Below, one piece after another: positions 19,185 to 32,333 of a stretch of DNA of 64,000 bases. The translations under genes and the position numbers were made by a program. The stretch is from Leptoclinus maculatus. Lineage: Eukaryota; Chordata; Actinopteri; Perciformes; Stichaeidae. The stretch is taken from positions 7,309,318 to 7,373,317 of the forward strand of contig JAVDOI010000010.1 of assembly GCA_032191485.1 (NCBI GenBank). Reading direction: 5' to 3'. The notes beneath the pieces are model-generated. The model did not search any database. It was not told the DNA's origin and saw only the letters and a program-made list of their open reading frames with translations. Position 1 is the first letter of the stretch. Each line of letters starts with the position of its first letter.

Positions 19185-19375
19185 CAATGCTACTTTGAGC
19201 TCAATGCTAACATCAGCATGCAAACACCACACAATGACAAAGCTAACATGCTGATGTTAAAGAAGGTGTCATGTTTACCATCTTAGTTTAGCATGTAGGC
19301 GTGCTAGCATTTGTTAATTAGCTCTAAACGCAAAAGTACAGCTGAAGCTGAGAGGAATGCCGTTAGCTTTACAGG
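19185..19375. repeat. Dispersed percomorph repeat (family A)
   Basis: Contains TTTGAGCTCAATGCTAACAT, GCTAACATGCTGATGTT, TTAGTTTAGCATGTAG and GTACAGCTGAAGCTGAGAGG. The same word order recurs at 36500-36660, so both are copies of one interspersed element. Confidence 0.65.
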
Positions 19376-19717
19376 TGTAACCTCCCTGGGTACGTACACC
19401 TCGGTCTGGGTTGGGAAGGAACACACCCATGAACACAACAAGTGAATTCAGTTAACTAGTTTGCCTATCAATAGCAAAACAATCACATTTACATGGATAT
19501 GAAAAATATAAACTGGGCACTTTAATTAAATCAATCTGCTCGAGGCGGGACATCATTGTTATTCCGCCTCGCTGTTCTGTATGAAATGTACGGAGGTGGA
19601 AGGTCGTCACAGAGCCGAGCAAAGTGTGAAAGAGGACAGCCGGCACGGCAGCACGACGACGCAGTTGTGTTAAACGCCACGCCTCTTTTGAAATCACACA
19701 CTGTGGTGGAATAATAA

Positions 19718-19800
19718 GTAATAATGTTGATCATTTTATTTGTATAGCACTTTTCAAGCTGGGAGCACAAAGTGCTTTCCATAGACAGCAGAGCCTTTTA
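19718..19800. repeat. SINE/LINE-tail-like dispersed repeat fragment
   Basis: The phrase TTTATTTGTATAGCACTTTT followed by CAAAGTGCTTTCCATAGACAG is, from memory, a very common 3'-end motif of fish retroposons. Only this fragment is visible here. Confidence 0.45.
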
Positions 19801-20624
19801 AGTAATGAGTACAATTTTAAAAAGGATTCTAAAGGAAATTGGTAACCAGTTTGCCGCCATTGATTGGTTCAGTGGGAAAAATCAAAGCCGCCATAAAGGC
19901 GGATCTTCTTTACAGCAGTTTGCAGAATCTCTGTGTGAAAGAGTCTACTGTGTTCTGACCATAGGGAGACTATAAGGAGTCTGATGAGTCAGAGTACACT
20001 CTCTAACTATATTCTATGTTCAAGCTGGTACCAGTCCAGGTGACTGGCACAATCCTACCAAAGAGCAGATAGTTCATCCGTCTGTTTCGGTGGCAGTGTG
20101 TATAGATACGGGTTCCTGGACATCAAGCTGGGAGGCTGACCATCTACAGGAACCATTGGATCTTCTTCACTGGATCCCCTCACAAGATGAAAGACCTGAC
20201 CTGCATTTATAGTCTCTGTTCTGCTTTTCGTCATATTTCATGTTCTCCTATGTTGTACAACATGATGACAACATCAAAGTAACGGCTTACTGAATGCAAA
20301 TTAATAACAGATTGAAAATGGTTTGTTACTATCTAGTTAATATTCTGAATTCATATTAGCATTATCTTGTTAGTTGAGCTTAGACACTATTAGAGCAAGT
20401 AATAAAACACATATCTTACACATAAACCTCAGTCTCTTGGGGAAGCAAAGTATATTGTATTATTTTGTAGAAACACAGTAATTATAACAAATACTCTCAG
20501 AAACTACATTTTGTAGTTCACTATTTCTCATGAAATGCTAGAAATGTTAGCTTAAAACTTCAGTAGTTCAATTGTTTACAACATTATTGATTTCTATTTT
20601 AACCCATTTTGTTTAGATTAAACA

Positions 20625-20760
20625 GGTTTTTAGTCATAAGCTAAAATATTGGACAAATGGAAATTCTGACCTGATGATGTCACTCGATAAAAAGTGAAGG
20701 AATCACCAAAGTTATTCAAATTCATCCTTGAGGAACATAGATATGTGAACAAAAATCCAT
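20625..20760. repeat. Fragment of dispersed repeat (family A, 3' part)
   Basis: Phrases AATATTGGACAAATGGAAAT and AATCACCAAAGTTATTCAAA match the 36670-36960 copy. Confidence 0.55.
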
Positions 20761-20841
20761 AGAAATACAAAACAGTGGATCATTGAAGTCACGGACTAAA
20801 GCGTTGTTTTCGGTCTTTTCATTGGATTTGTGTAAAATAAC

Positions 20842-20917
20842 AAATATACTTCACTACACTAAATATACTTCACTACACTAAATATACTTCACTACACTAA
20901 ATATACTTCACTACACT
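20842..20917. repeat. 19-bp tandem repeat, four perfect copies
   Basis: Unit AAATATACTTCACTACACT occurs four times head to tail without a mismatch (20842, 20861, 20880, 20899). Perfect identity suggests a recent expansion or active slippage. Confidence 0.95.
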
Positions 20918-23900
20918 TCCTTTATAATATATTATGACATATTTGTTAATGCATTCTGTAGTACAGGTATCATTTATCTCTCTTTGAGCGATCGTTTTTA
21001 TTTAAGAGTCCTCCACTTTGATTACTGAATTATTGATTTAAAGGAATGCAATACAGCCTCATCAGTATATTCATTTTAGTTGACAGGAGCAAGCTGATAG
21101 TCTCGTCACTCCTCAGTTGTTTAATTTTCAAGGTTTGATTTTATTGGAATTGAAATGCTTTCCAACAGGGTCCTGTGGTTGAAGGTGTGACTTTCTACAC
21201 CTCAATGTATGTTATAAATCTATCTGATGTAAGTCAATATAATATTACTTAACTCAAAGTACGTTTTTTGTTTCAACCAAAACCCTTTTGAGGTTTGTAA
21301 AAATTGCTGGTGATACCATAGATGTGTTGGTGTCGATATTAAAAGGTGTTTTTTAGGAGTGCAATCAGTGCCTATCATATAAAAACACTTCTAAGTTGAA
21401 TTAACTGAGGTATTCTAGCCTTCATAACCATCCACCACTCTAATCAAATCACTTTCATCAAGAGCTCATCGAGTTGTTGCAAACTATGTTAATGTGTTAA
21501 AATGAGCAGATGATCCACCAGTGTGGTTGCAATCAGCACAGACTTTCATTACTGTATGTTAGAAAATAATAGGAAGGCACAGCAGAGGAAAAACAAGGCG
21601 ATTATGAGTCAGCACCAGTGAAAGAAATCTCCCTCCTAATTAAATCAAGTGTGCCCTTCACTTTGATAAACTTGCATATTTTTGTTTTGATCGTGCGGTG
21701 GCTGCTGGTAACGTTCATGGGATATGTTAGAAAAATGAAGTGCAGACTTTAAGCTCCCTAAATGAGATTAAATTCAGGTCCTCAAATGAAAATCACTCAA
21801 GAAAAAGGTGCGTGTTTCATGCAGACAGGAGGTCGACCCATCTTAGTCCTTTAACTGGCAGCTGCAGCTTTAAGACAGAATTCAAATAGAAGCTTAACAT
21901 ATTTCAAAAAGGCTTGAAAACAAGTTCCTCAATCTTGTTTTTACATTTTACGCTTCTAAGAAGGATGCATTCGATTGGTACTGTTCTAGGTATAATGCGT
22001 CACATAGGATTAAAGGATATTATCAGTTATAACTTATTAGCCATTAATAAGAAGAAGTTGGGTTGCCAGGTTGTGAAAAAAATCCCTCTGGAAGGTGTTT
22101 AGCCTTTCTTACGCAGTTAGCTAATGTTAGCTTTTTACTTCTAGCGATTGCATTCACGCTTCAAAAATCGTAGTAGTGGTGTTTGTTTGTGCAAGTTTAT
22201 CTTGCTGAACAAAACATGTAAGTATCAGAAACGTGTGTTTGCCACAGAACTTATTTTCTGCAATATTTTAAAATCCAATGGAATCCTTTGCCGTTTTGTA
22301 CGTCATCCATGCAGCACTCTATTGGACTGTGGTACCCAAATGTTTATGGGAGTCAGGTTGTTGGGCAGCTGAAGCTAAGTTGTTATAGTCGGTACCCATT
22401 AACTGTAGGGTAGTTGGTGAAGACATTGAATTCTAGATTATTCCTAAAGTATGTTTATGAGACACATCTTCAATCATAAAATAAAAGATTTAAATGACAC
22501 TGACTCTGCTTCCACCTTCCCTGGTATGGGTCAAGCTCCCAAACCACTGGATCCTCCATTTTTCCTAATGCAACACAATAGCACCTGTTGACCCTCCCTG
22601 TCTGGTAAACATGTGAAGTCTCTAAGCCTAATGTGGGATAACCCTGGTGACTACCACGACATCAGCAGGGTGAAGTTCTCAGACTTCACAAAGCTCCTTC
22701 AGAGCCACAGAAAGACATTTTACACTCCCCATGACCGCTAAATTAACTTTGTGATTTAAAAAAAATTGGATTTCCCCTTTAAGATGATTTACAAGGATAC
22801 ACATAACAGGTATAGAGGTCAAATGTTGATGATCTTTATGATTATTTACTCAGCTTCAAAACAGCTTTACCTTGTATATTCTTTCTCGTTACCCTAACAC
22901 ACATCTGCACACACACATATTGTCGCTCTTCTTTCAGTCGCTGTTTCTCAGCATGATTGTTTACACCAGAAACAGCAGGAAAGTCTCTTCTTCTTCTTCA
23001 GTCCTCCTGAAATCAGATTACAGGGAGTCTGAATTCCTGCCAGCCCTTTGATGACCAGGACAAGATGAAGACATGAAAACTCATGAGAGAGCATGCAGTA
23101 TCTTTTCTTGGAAGCTTACAGAAGAGGTTTTTTTTTTTAAACTACACTGAGTCTAACTTCATATAGAAAGATGTCTGTGTTCTTGCCAAGAGAACCAACA
23201 TCAAGAGAACTGACCATCACTCATACATTTAGTACAGTAGAAAGGATGAACAGCAAGCTTACTGAAGAGAAGCATCTGTCAGTGTAACATTAGCAACATA
23301 CTGATTGTAAATAATTCATCTTAAACGGTTAAATTAGTTTGATTATATTCGCCAAGGGGATATTTAACAGGCTTTCTGGCATGTTGCTAAATTGAATTTC
23401 CTTTTGTAGCAGGAAAATAGATTATTAATCGTGAACATGTCATGCATTATAATTTTAAAAACATGAAGCAGTCTCAGACAGCTGATTGGATTAGCCGTTT
23501 GACCTCACTTAAGATGTCAGCAGCTGTGTGACGGGTGTGTGCGCAAAGTGAAGATGAAACCTAAAAGGCGAATTCTTTTATGCTTTTATAAATATACTTG
23601 AGGCAATATTCTTAGTTATTCTTGACCCTACAGTGTATGCCGTGGTGAATTTTTTGTTTGGTAATATATTATGTTGATTTGGCCTAAAGTGACACATAAC
23701 GCCACATACTACATGATCATGCCAGACAGACGTCTGCAAAGTAATGAACTGTGACTCAAATGCAATGATTGTAATTATCATGATCATTCTGTGTGACATG
23801 TGAGAGCATCTGTGTGTGACAACAACACGAACACTGCGTATAACACAAGAAAAAGGCATGATGTGAGAAAGCAGACTGACTGATTCAAAACATGTCCACA

Positions 23901-26074
23901 GATTTGTGTTCGGGGTACAAACGTGCAGCCTCCCTGTGCAACATAACAAGACACATTTATCGTATTTAACAGTTTCTACTTCGCCCTCTGGCTGTATAGT
24001 TTATATTTTTTTGTGGAAATTTACATTTTCATTAGCATAGGGAAAAGCCCATTTACACGTTTTAGTAATGGCAGCTTTCAAGTTTGTTGAGTTCGTTCAT
24101 TTGTCTGCAAGCCGCTGAATCCGTCTGGCTGAGATCATGAAATCATATTTTCCTGCTCAACACTCAAAAAACAAAACGTGCAAATGGCGCTGCAGAACAA
24201 TCTGTGTGTATTATGAAAGGCACAGTGCAATGTCCGATCTTGAGTTTAACATTCACATTTGTAAATAATACATGACTGATCATGAACATTGAAGATTTCC
24301 CCTGGTGCTGCTACAACACATGCACAACATGTTGTAAAGCAAAGTCCTGAAGTCGCTCTTCTTCGAGCTGAATCTCCCATTTTCTCTCGACTTTTCATTA
24401 TCCTTACAAATCTCCCAGTGTGCTAACAAGCCGCTACGCTCAGTGAGTGAACAGACGGAGCTCAGGGGGGAGAAGAGGATCAGAGAGACTTGGAGCTCTT
24501 GGGTTGGTGTGCTTAGAGATTCACTTTTTTCCCCCTCCACATACAGCTGGGGCTCAATTAGTGTCCATTTTTACTAATTAAGTACACTCTGCCTGAATCA
24601 GTGGTGCAAAAACTAACGTTGTTTTTGAAACCACATGCTGTATCCGGCGCGCTGCCCCTGAGGCAGGCTGGAGGCCCTACTGTACATTGCTCATCCTCTT
24701 CCTCTTTTTCTCTCTCTTCATGTGCTCAGAGATGAAGAGAGGAAATTAAACACTCCCAGTGGTTATCAGTAAGTCCTTTTTCCTAGTCTTGTATACACAA
24801 AATCGTACATGCAAGAAGAGCATGTTTTTTAACAAATTAGGGAAAAGCCACAGTGTCGATGTTTAATTTGACACCTTATGCGATCCCGTCCTTCTTAAAC
24901 TGGAGCCCTTGATGTTGAGCGTCTATTTCTGGACGATATCCGTCACTGTAGCACCGTGCTAATGCCCGGCTACAGGCATGCTAGTGGAGTTTTGTGCATA
25001 TTTCCCTAACAATGTGAAGCAGAGTAAGCTTGGCACAGCAGATAAATCCTAAAGGACTTGAAGAAGAGACCCAGTCACAGGCATTTACAGTGTGAAAATA
25101 CCCTCACTAGTGTCTGAAGTTAACACTTTGTAGTATGATATGTGTTAAATTGCTACCACAGAGAGAAATTGGGTCCGAGACTGTCAATCTCTACACACCA
25201 TCTGCGTATGGTATTAATTTCCCAGACAAGACGACGGTCCTTCGGCAGAAGGGTCAGACTTCTCCAAAATGATCTGTCAACCCCTTCATCCCCTGTCGCA
25301 CTCTTATCAATGCTGCACACTTCCCTCTCCACTGTTGCCATGGCTACGGTTTGGCAGGGATGAGCTGTATCAAAAGCGCTCTTGAGTTTAGCGAAGACTC
25401 CTCTCCACACTTACCTCTGTTATGTTGCTCTAATCCCTTCCTTTTGATCTTTTTTTGATGGAGACATTAAACCTGGAGGAATCCAGGGTGTACCTTTACG
25501 AAACCTCATGCCACTGTTTGACTGGATGAAATGCTGATTCTCCGCGGACTGGTGCTCTGGTCCGGCTGGGCTGCTGCTCTCTTCCAGCTAACAGATACCA
25601 CCTCATTATCTGCAGTCCACAGATAGAGAACCTCGAGCAGTCGAGAGCTTTCTTCTACTCCGCTCTTTGAAGCTAAAGCAAAAACAATGAACTGCAATAT
25701 TTCAGCTTGACGAACCCTTTAAAAAGCAACACCCTTTGTGCCGAATTAGGACTTTGAAATACTTTGTAAGCATTTGACATCACGAGTCAAACGAGGCTAC
25801 GAGTCTGAAGCCGTGCTAGCAGCTCCGTGAGGCTGATAGACGATGATGATGGAAACATGCTAATGTTCAGCAGGCTCAGTGTGTCTGAAATCACTGCCTG
25901 TTTAGCGTTCTACAGTGTGCAACGTGTGTCTGAGTGTGTAAATGTTTCCACTATAATGTGCCCAAAAAATTCCAGAGTGGAATGAAAAAGTAGCGTCCAT
26001 GGCATGTACACTACTATACTAACAAAGCCACGACGCAGAGCTCTGTAGTTTACAGATACTACATCATCTCTCCA

Positions 26075-26195
26075 GTGACACTATGTAAAGTAATAATGAC
26101 ATGAAGCTCCGTACAAAACTTTATGGCAATCCACCAAATGGTTGCTGATATTTTTTTGTTTGGACCCAAACGGAGCCATAACGGTTACATGGCTA
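26075..26195. repeat. Fragment of dispersed repeat (family A)
   Basis: Contains ATGGCAATCCACCAAATGGTTG, comparable to CACGGCAATCCATCCAACAG in the 36500-36965 copy. Strongly decayed. Confidence 0.4.
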
Positions 26196-26986
26196 ACGCG
26201 GTGATGCGCCAACTAATCCTATGTTTTTGTTTCATCATTTTCCCCTTCTGTCCCCTTCTCTCCTCCAACAACTCCTGTTCCGCTACTTCAAACACAAATG
26301 GAAGAAAAACGTATTCTTGTCATCAGCCAGTTCCCAGTGCTATTATGAAATAACTAAATCATTATAAAACAATTTAGAAATACTTGTACTTTACTTGAGT
26401 ATACTTTAACATGTAGTTAACATACTATGACCCTTGCGATTGTCGTCGCAGTAAAATATCTGATCACTTCTTTCACCACTGACTAAAATTGATTGCAGTC
26501 CATCGATATGAAGCCCGCGGTCTCTCCATGTGCCTCAGACTCTAAAGTAGTGATGAGAAGATGGGTATGACTACGTCCTGCAAATATTTCCTCACTCTCA
26601 CTCCTTTCCTCCATCCTCAGCCCTGTGGCCCTCTGTGAGAAACATCAATATCACTGACAGATGGTTAAAACGCAGCGAGAGTGAGAAGAAAACAACAAAA
26701 AAAACCAGCTACATACAGTAGGACTATTTGTGCTATGTGTGCATCCTCATCTAGTCATCTTGATTTAAAGCCAAATCATTTCCATTTCTGCACGTGTCAA
26801 TGCTAAATGAAGCTTTGATTCCTGAATATTCATCCGCTGCACACTCGACTGGCTGATATAAACTCTAGCAACACATTAGAGTCAGTGCCATCTTAACAAA
26901 TTCACTTTCACCTGTCATATTAACTCTAACGACTGACAATGAATGCATGGGGAGTGCATGATGCAACGCAACACGTGCACAAACGA

Positions 26987-27010
26987 ACACACACACACAC
27001 ACACACACAC
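26987..27010. repeat. (CA)12 microsatellite
   Basis: Uninterrupted CA run. Confidence 0.95.
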
Positions 27011-27459
27011 GCTGCAGACACGCAGCTAAACCTTAATTAGGGGATTGGATTTTGAACGTATCATCATGCACAGACATGTTTTGTGTGCAGCGGGTATGAA
27101 AAGTTGACGGTGTGACGTGTTGTGAATATGCTGGAGTTTATATGGGCTGCATGATGAATAGCTGGTGTCAGATGTTACCATGGGGATGATTACTTGAAAG
27201 CAGCCACAGCACTATAAGCATTTGGGATTTCTAGCCAACCCATCAAATGCTTGGCAGGCCATTTATTTCGAATATACAGGTAGTTTCAGGCGATAACAAT
27301 CTGTGTGTGTTTTGTGTGTGTCTCATGTCTCTGTGATATAGACAAAAAGAGATCACGCTGCATTTCAGTCAAACACTCTCCTCCCATTTAATTACAAACC
27401 TGCGGTGACACACATCACTGTCGACATCGGCGGCGTTGACCCTGTTAACAGGACGAGAC

Positions 27460-27487
27460 AGCAGCGACGAGCCGGCTCGTCGCTGCT
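27460..27487. repeat. 28-nt perfect GC-rich palindrome
   Basis: AGCAGCGACGAGCC followed directly by its exact reverse complement GGCTCGTCGCTGCT. Two further base pairs can form beyond one mismatch on each side. No coding context. Confidence 0.95.
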
Positions 27488-28394
27488 CTCAGCTCGGACG
27501 GGGAGGAAGTGCTTTTGTTCCTTGTCTCTCCTCATCTTTCCAGTGAACTGTAAAGCCTTCCACATGTAGAGGAGAGTCCCTGAAGCCAGCCAGCCAGCCT
27601 TCTCACTCGCAGCCTTGTTGCTAACACGCTCCACAGGCCACAACAAAGGGGGCTCTGAAAACAAACCTCTCAAAACTTTGACTGGTAGCCCGGCGGTGCG
27701 ATCCGCCCCGATGCTCCACACAGATACTTTACAGATTTAGAAAAGATAGGAGTTAAGCTCAGAATCCACCGATCCCCTTTGGTCTTCTTTTCTTTTCTTT
27801 GCCCAATTTGGGACATCTGCTCTGAGACCACGGCATCACCCTCCCCCCCCCCCCCCCCACACACTATGTTTACTCAAAAGCCTAAAGTCTGTCTCCTCTA
27901 GATCTTCTCTATCCGTGGCCTTACCCCTCCCCTGGTGGGGATTTGTCATTCAAACTGGGTTGAGGGGTTCCAAACCCCTCTATCTCATCAGCAAACATCC
28001 AAATGCATAATCTGTTCATTCTTTTCGAACCCATTCACATGCATGCTAATGATCTCTGTTGGCCCCTCTTTCAAAGCTCACTGCGTTGGTGCTTTGAAAC
28101 ACACCCTGGCACTCAGACGTGGTCCTTCAGATGCTGCGTCGGGCTCTATTTTGTTATATGTTTTACAGTGTACAATGGAGAATGTCACAGTGTTTCTTTT
28201 TCACCTCGTGGCTACATGACAGTATGCAGTCATGGCCTTCGAGCAGAACACACACAGAGCTCAGCGATGCAATGTCACCTCTTCACTCTGTCAGAGTCAC
28301 GGTGAAGAGCAGTTTGAGGTTTTATGACATAAAGCTTATTCATTTTCTTGGAGAGTGTTAGATGAAAAGAATGATACCACATGTCAGGGAGGGT

Positions 28395-28530
28395 GAATAT
28401 GTAGCCAGAGCCAGCAGCCAATTAGCTTATCTTAGCACAAAGAGACACAGGGGGAAACAGCTAGCCTGGCCCAATCCAACAGCAACAAAATCCATCTGCT
28501 CACTGATTTACACGTTAGTTTAATCTGTAC
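28395..28530. repeat. Dispersed percomorph repeat (family B, inverted)
   Basis: Reads AGAGCCAGCAGCCAATTAGC, CTTAGCACAAAGA and GGGGGAAACAGCTAGCCTGG, the reverse complement of the phrases in the copies at 6405-6500 and 56400-56500. Confidence 0.65.
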
Positions 28531-28549
28531 AAAAACCAGGAGAGGAATG

Positions 28550-28760
28550 TACATTTACTCATGTACCTAAGTACAGTTTTGAGGTACTTATACTTTATTT
28601 AAGTAATTCTATTTCATTTGACTTTCTGTTTCAGAGGGAAATACTGTTCTTTCTACTTGATTTATAATTTAAATGACTTGTTACTTTGCAGATCCAGATT
28701 ATTTATTAAAAAATATAATCAACAAATACATTCTGATACATTCGTATGGGTTAAACTACC
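28550..28760. repeat. Dispersed repeat (AAGTA/TTACTT-rich family)
   Basis: Phrases TTTACTCATGTACCTAAGTA, TTTTGAGGTACTTATACTTT and CAGAGGGAAATACTGTTCTT belong to a repeat I recognise as abundant in teleosts. A short second fragment is near 26383 (ACTTGTACTTTACTTGAGTA). Confidence 0.6.
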
Positions 28761-28804
28761 GGAATTTCTTTAATTTTTTATAATCTATATATATTATCTT
28801 AGTT

Positions 28805-28985
28805 CCCTAAGGAGGTTATGTTTTCGGTTCAGTCAGTTTGTCGGCAGGATTACAGAAAGAACTACTGCCCCGATTTTCATGAAACTTGATGAAAGGGTGT
28901 AGCATGGGCCACGGAAGAATCTGTTATAGAGCGGATCCGAATCATGGGGCGGAGATGCACATTATTTTTCCACTAATGACAACAG
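28805..28985. repeat. Dispersed repeat (AAGGAGGTTATGTTTTC family)
   Basis: Contains AAGGAGGTTATGTTTTCGG, GATTTTCATGAAACTTGATG, GTAGCATGGGCCACGGAAG and GCGGATCCGAATCATGGGGC, a repeat word set known to me from many fish and invertebrate genomes. Confidence 0.6.
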
Positions 28986-31900
28986 CTTTTATTTGTGGAG
29001 GTCTGCTCTCTCCGTGTGCACTTTGACTTGATGTCAATGGGATTTTGAATGAGGTTTTGTTACTTCAGGATCAGTACCTGGAAGTTCCGGGGTTTCACTT
29101 CGGCTCTGTATTTCTCCAAGAAGTTACAGGTCCCAGCCAAGAAATAGTCTGGCACATAAAAACAACCAATTGCCATTTTTACAGAAGAGTTTGCTTTTGT
29201 TCGAAATAGTAAAAACGATGAAAGTCAGGCTGTTTCACCCCTTTTTCCAGTCTTTGTTACGCTAACAGCACCTTCTCTGATGCACGGTATCCTGTCCTTC
29301 AAACCCAACAGGGTACTGACACCCTGTTAATCATTGTCCGGGGCTTCAGAGGCCATTTATTGGAGCACACACTGCAGAGAGCCACACACACACGAGGTGG
29401 TATAGGGAAGCCTCTCTGAGCACAAAGTGCACTGTCATGCTAATCATCAGTCCCTGCAACACTGAGGGCTTTCATGAGGAAAGTGCTGGGAGGTAAAGGC
29501 GAGGCATTATTTACCACCGCAGACCTGTGTTTGTATGTGTGCGTGTATGTGTGTGTGTGTAAGGGTGTTCCTGTGTTGCAGCTTAATTAAATGTGAACAA
29601 ATCATTTGAGGGTAAAATTGAGTATCTCTGTAATGAGATGTTTTGGAGCTCCCCATTTATACTTTCCATTAGACACGATGCTGCTGTAAAGATTACAGAT
29701 GCATTTAGTGTCAGCTGCGTTGCTGAAATGCTCAGATATAATACTTGAAGACCAGGGTTAGGGAGTAACGGATTATCTTTAACAAGATTACAATAATCTG
29801 GTTATAACAAATGGTAAATGTAATCCGTTAATTTGGATTAAAACAGAAGAATAACTCATAAACTTGTGGCTTTTTTTTTTCTGAATTATAGATTTACTGA
29901 AAAATCATGGAAAAACTGGGAAATGATACACCGTTTTCTGAAGGGTTAATTAGTGTCTGTGAATAAAAAAAAATGAATCAGCGTCTTCAGTGGGTTTAAG
30001 TGAGCAAAATATATCATGCATGAGCACAGTTTTTAGTTGTCAGGGTGAAGCTTAACTGCAATAGTAAATGTTTTATGCCATGAAGAGAGCTGAAAGTGAG
30101 AGCAGAGGTTGAGATTCATGGAGATTCTAGGTCTCTGATTCTGCTACATATTATCAATGATATCAATATCGATCAATAAAATCTGCCTCTTTGGGATTTA
30201 TGCACACAAATCTTTAGAGACGTTAGAGTTAACCTCAAATATGGATGAACTCAAAACACTTCACCGTCAATGTCAAATCAAAGCTGATTTGAGTAGAAAT
30301 AGATCATAAAAAGTTTTCCCTTCACTGTCACACGATGCACCATATCACAGCATCACTGCAGCTATATGTTGTCTGTGTTTCCTTCATTTGCCGCCTTTCA
30401 ACCATCACTTTCTGCTGTGCAGTATCTCATAATATTCAATTAAAATACAGCACATTTTACATAAAAATGATTGCTGAAAAGACTTTGATTTCCATTTGTG
30501 CTTGCAAGTGCAGAGATGCAGAAATTCCTCCACAGCGAGTGTGGAGAAGAGCCGGTACCGAGTCGTTAAAAAAGCCTGATTTTTTTTGTGTTTCTCCCCA
30601 CAGTTACGGCTTACTGCTGCATGCGCTTCGCCACAAAGAGGGTAGTTTTCCATTGATGAGCCGGCACAGGCAGCTTCAGCACCAGCAGCAGCAAATCACT
30701 ACTCTGTTAAAAGGCCCTGATGCGTAGCAAACTCTCATGCCAAGCCTCCTCGCTCCAAATCTGCCTGCTTGCAGACCCCCCGTAATTGGAGGCATTAAAC
30801 TTGCTTTGGACAGGATGGCAAATGAGTGCTTTGAGCTTGGAAGAGAACTGACTGGTGCATTCAGAAGGCAAGTAGATGCAGCTAAATCTGACAAATCACT
30901 GCCAATCCAGCAGATCTGTGTGTGAGTGGTGTGTGTGTGTGTGTGCAAGTGTGTATAGTTATGCATTTGGTGCCTATGTGTCTGTTGTGCGTGTGTGTGT
31001 GTGTCTTGTCTTGGCTGGTATTCGTGCGTGATTATGTACATCCAGTATAACGGCCGAGCCGCTGTTAATCTCTCAGTAATCGTGGGGATCACTTTGGGGA
31101 TGTAGGGATTTGACGTTGAACCGCAGATTGCCAGGTCACTGACGAGCAACCAGCAGCCGTGAAATAAAAACCGCCTGTCATTCTGCCATCACTTCCTCCG
31201 TTTTTCCCCCCTCCACCAAGCACACTCATTAAAACCTCTGTGAAGGACTGTCGCAGCTGATTTACCATCATTTAATGGCCTGTAATACAATAATGAGATA
31301 TTTTTCCTTTAGGTTTGCTGCCATTTTGCTTCATTTTGAAGATGCAGCAGTGAAAAGAAAAAACATTCCATCCAGCTCGGCTGAGATGGAGGGCTGCAAG
31401 TGTTTTCTCTAGTGAGAAGCGAGCCACTGCAGCCTGCGAAGCTGGAGACGCTTCAAAATGTTTAATGGTAAACAGGATGCAAAATCTCACTTTTGACATT
31501 GTGTCAGATCTCAGATGCAATGGGAAATAACAAGCGACACGTGTGTGGTCTTTACAGGCTCCTCTTGTGTTTTAGAGCTTCATTAAAAGCTGAGCCCACC
31601 ACAAAACAGACTAATGGTCAAGAAATTTCTACACGAAAGACATTTATCTGTTGTCTACCTTCAAAGCTTTGACACAAATGATAAAAAGCTTTGTGAGTCG
31701 CCCAGTCGCTCAGCGTCTGCATACGGTATACTGCACATTTCGATCTGTGTGCCTCACGAGACCTTCGTGTTGACCGTATGTGTGCACATCTTGTGAGAGC
31801 AGCAGAGATGATTAGAGAACATGGAGAGAACACAACATCGCCAGTCCTCCCTTTGCAGCTGCTGAGCAGCGAGTCACAAATTGGTAAGTGGGAACTGCCG

Positions 31901-32327
31901 GAGCCCCCCGACAGAAGACTCTCTTTTTCAGTCAATAAAAACACAAGGTGACAGCTTCTCTCATCTGCACTGGAATGGAAAGAGAACCGGTTTGTGTCCT
32001 GGCTGACGGATTAAAGCCAAACAACACTGACATTTGGTGTGAAGCCAGATTAACTTTGCCTCCTTGAAGCCTCTCCAGCAGCAACAGAGACTGAAATCCC
32101 CAGAATAGTCCTGTGGTCTCGCTAATTGGCGAGCTGCGTGGACCAGCCTTTGATTAATCTTAAATCTTAATGAGTCCATCCAAAGCTGCTGTGATATTCC
32201 GACTGAGGAGGTAAAACACACTTGCTATTCCGTCTTTTCATCCCTCGGTCGGATAACACAAGACCCGGAACTTAGCCCGGTGAACCCGCCAATAAATCAA
32301 AGAGAATACCAGAGATCCGTTTAATAA

Positions 32328-32333
32328 TTTATT
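32328..32333 (-). terminator. ephb3: Probable poly(A) signal of ephb3
   Basis: AATAAA on the minus strand about 1.58 kb past the ephb3 stop codon. It is the signal I chose for the end of the 3' UTR; alternative polyadenylation sites cannot be excluded. Confidence 0.4.

Larger units (their letters stand above)
18400..24500. other. Gene-free region with decayed repeats
   Basis: AT-rich, with a poly-C run (18921-18936), dispersed repeat copies (19185-19375, 19718-19800, 20625-20760) and the 19-bp tandem repeat at 20842. No gene supported. Confidence 0.5.
24500..32300. other. Gene-free region up to the ephb3 3' end
   Basis: No supported gene. It contains dispersed repeats (26075-26195, 28395-28530, 28550-28760, 28805-28985), a 28-nt palindrome (27460), poly-C at 27841-27858, short CA/GT arrays, and TAATTA-type motifs near 24555-24580. 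Confidence 0.5.
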
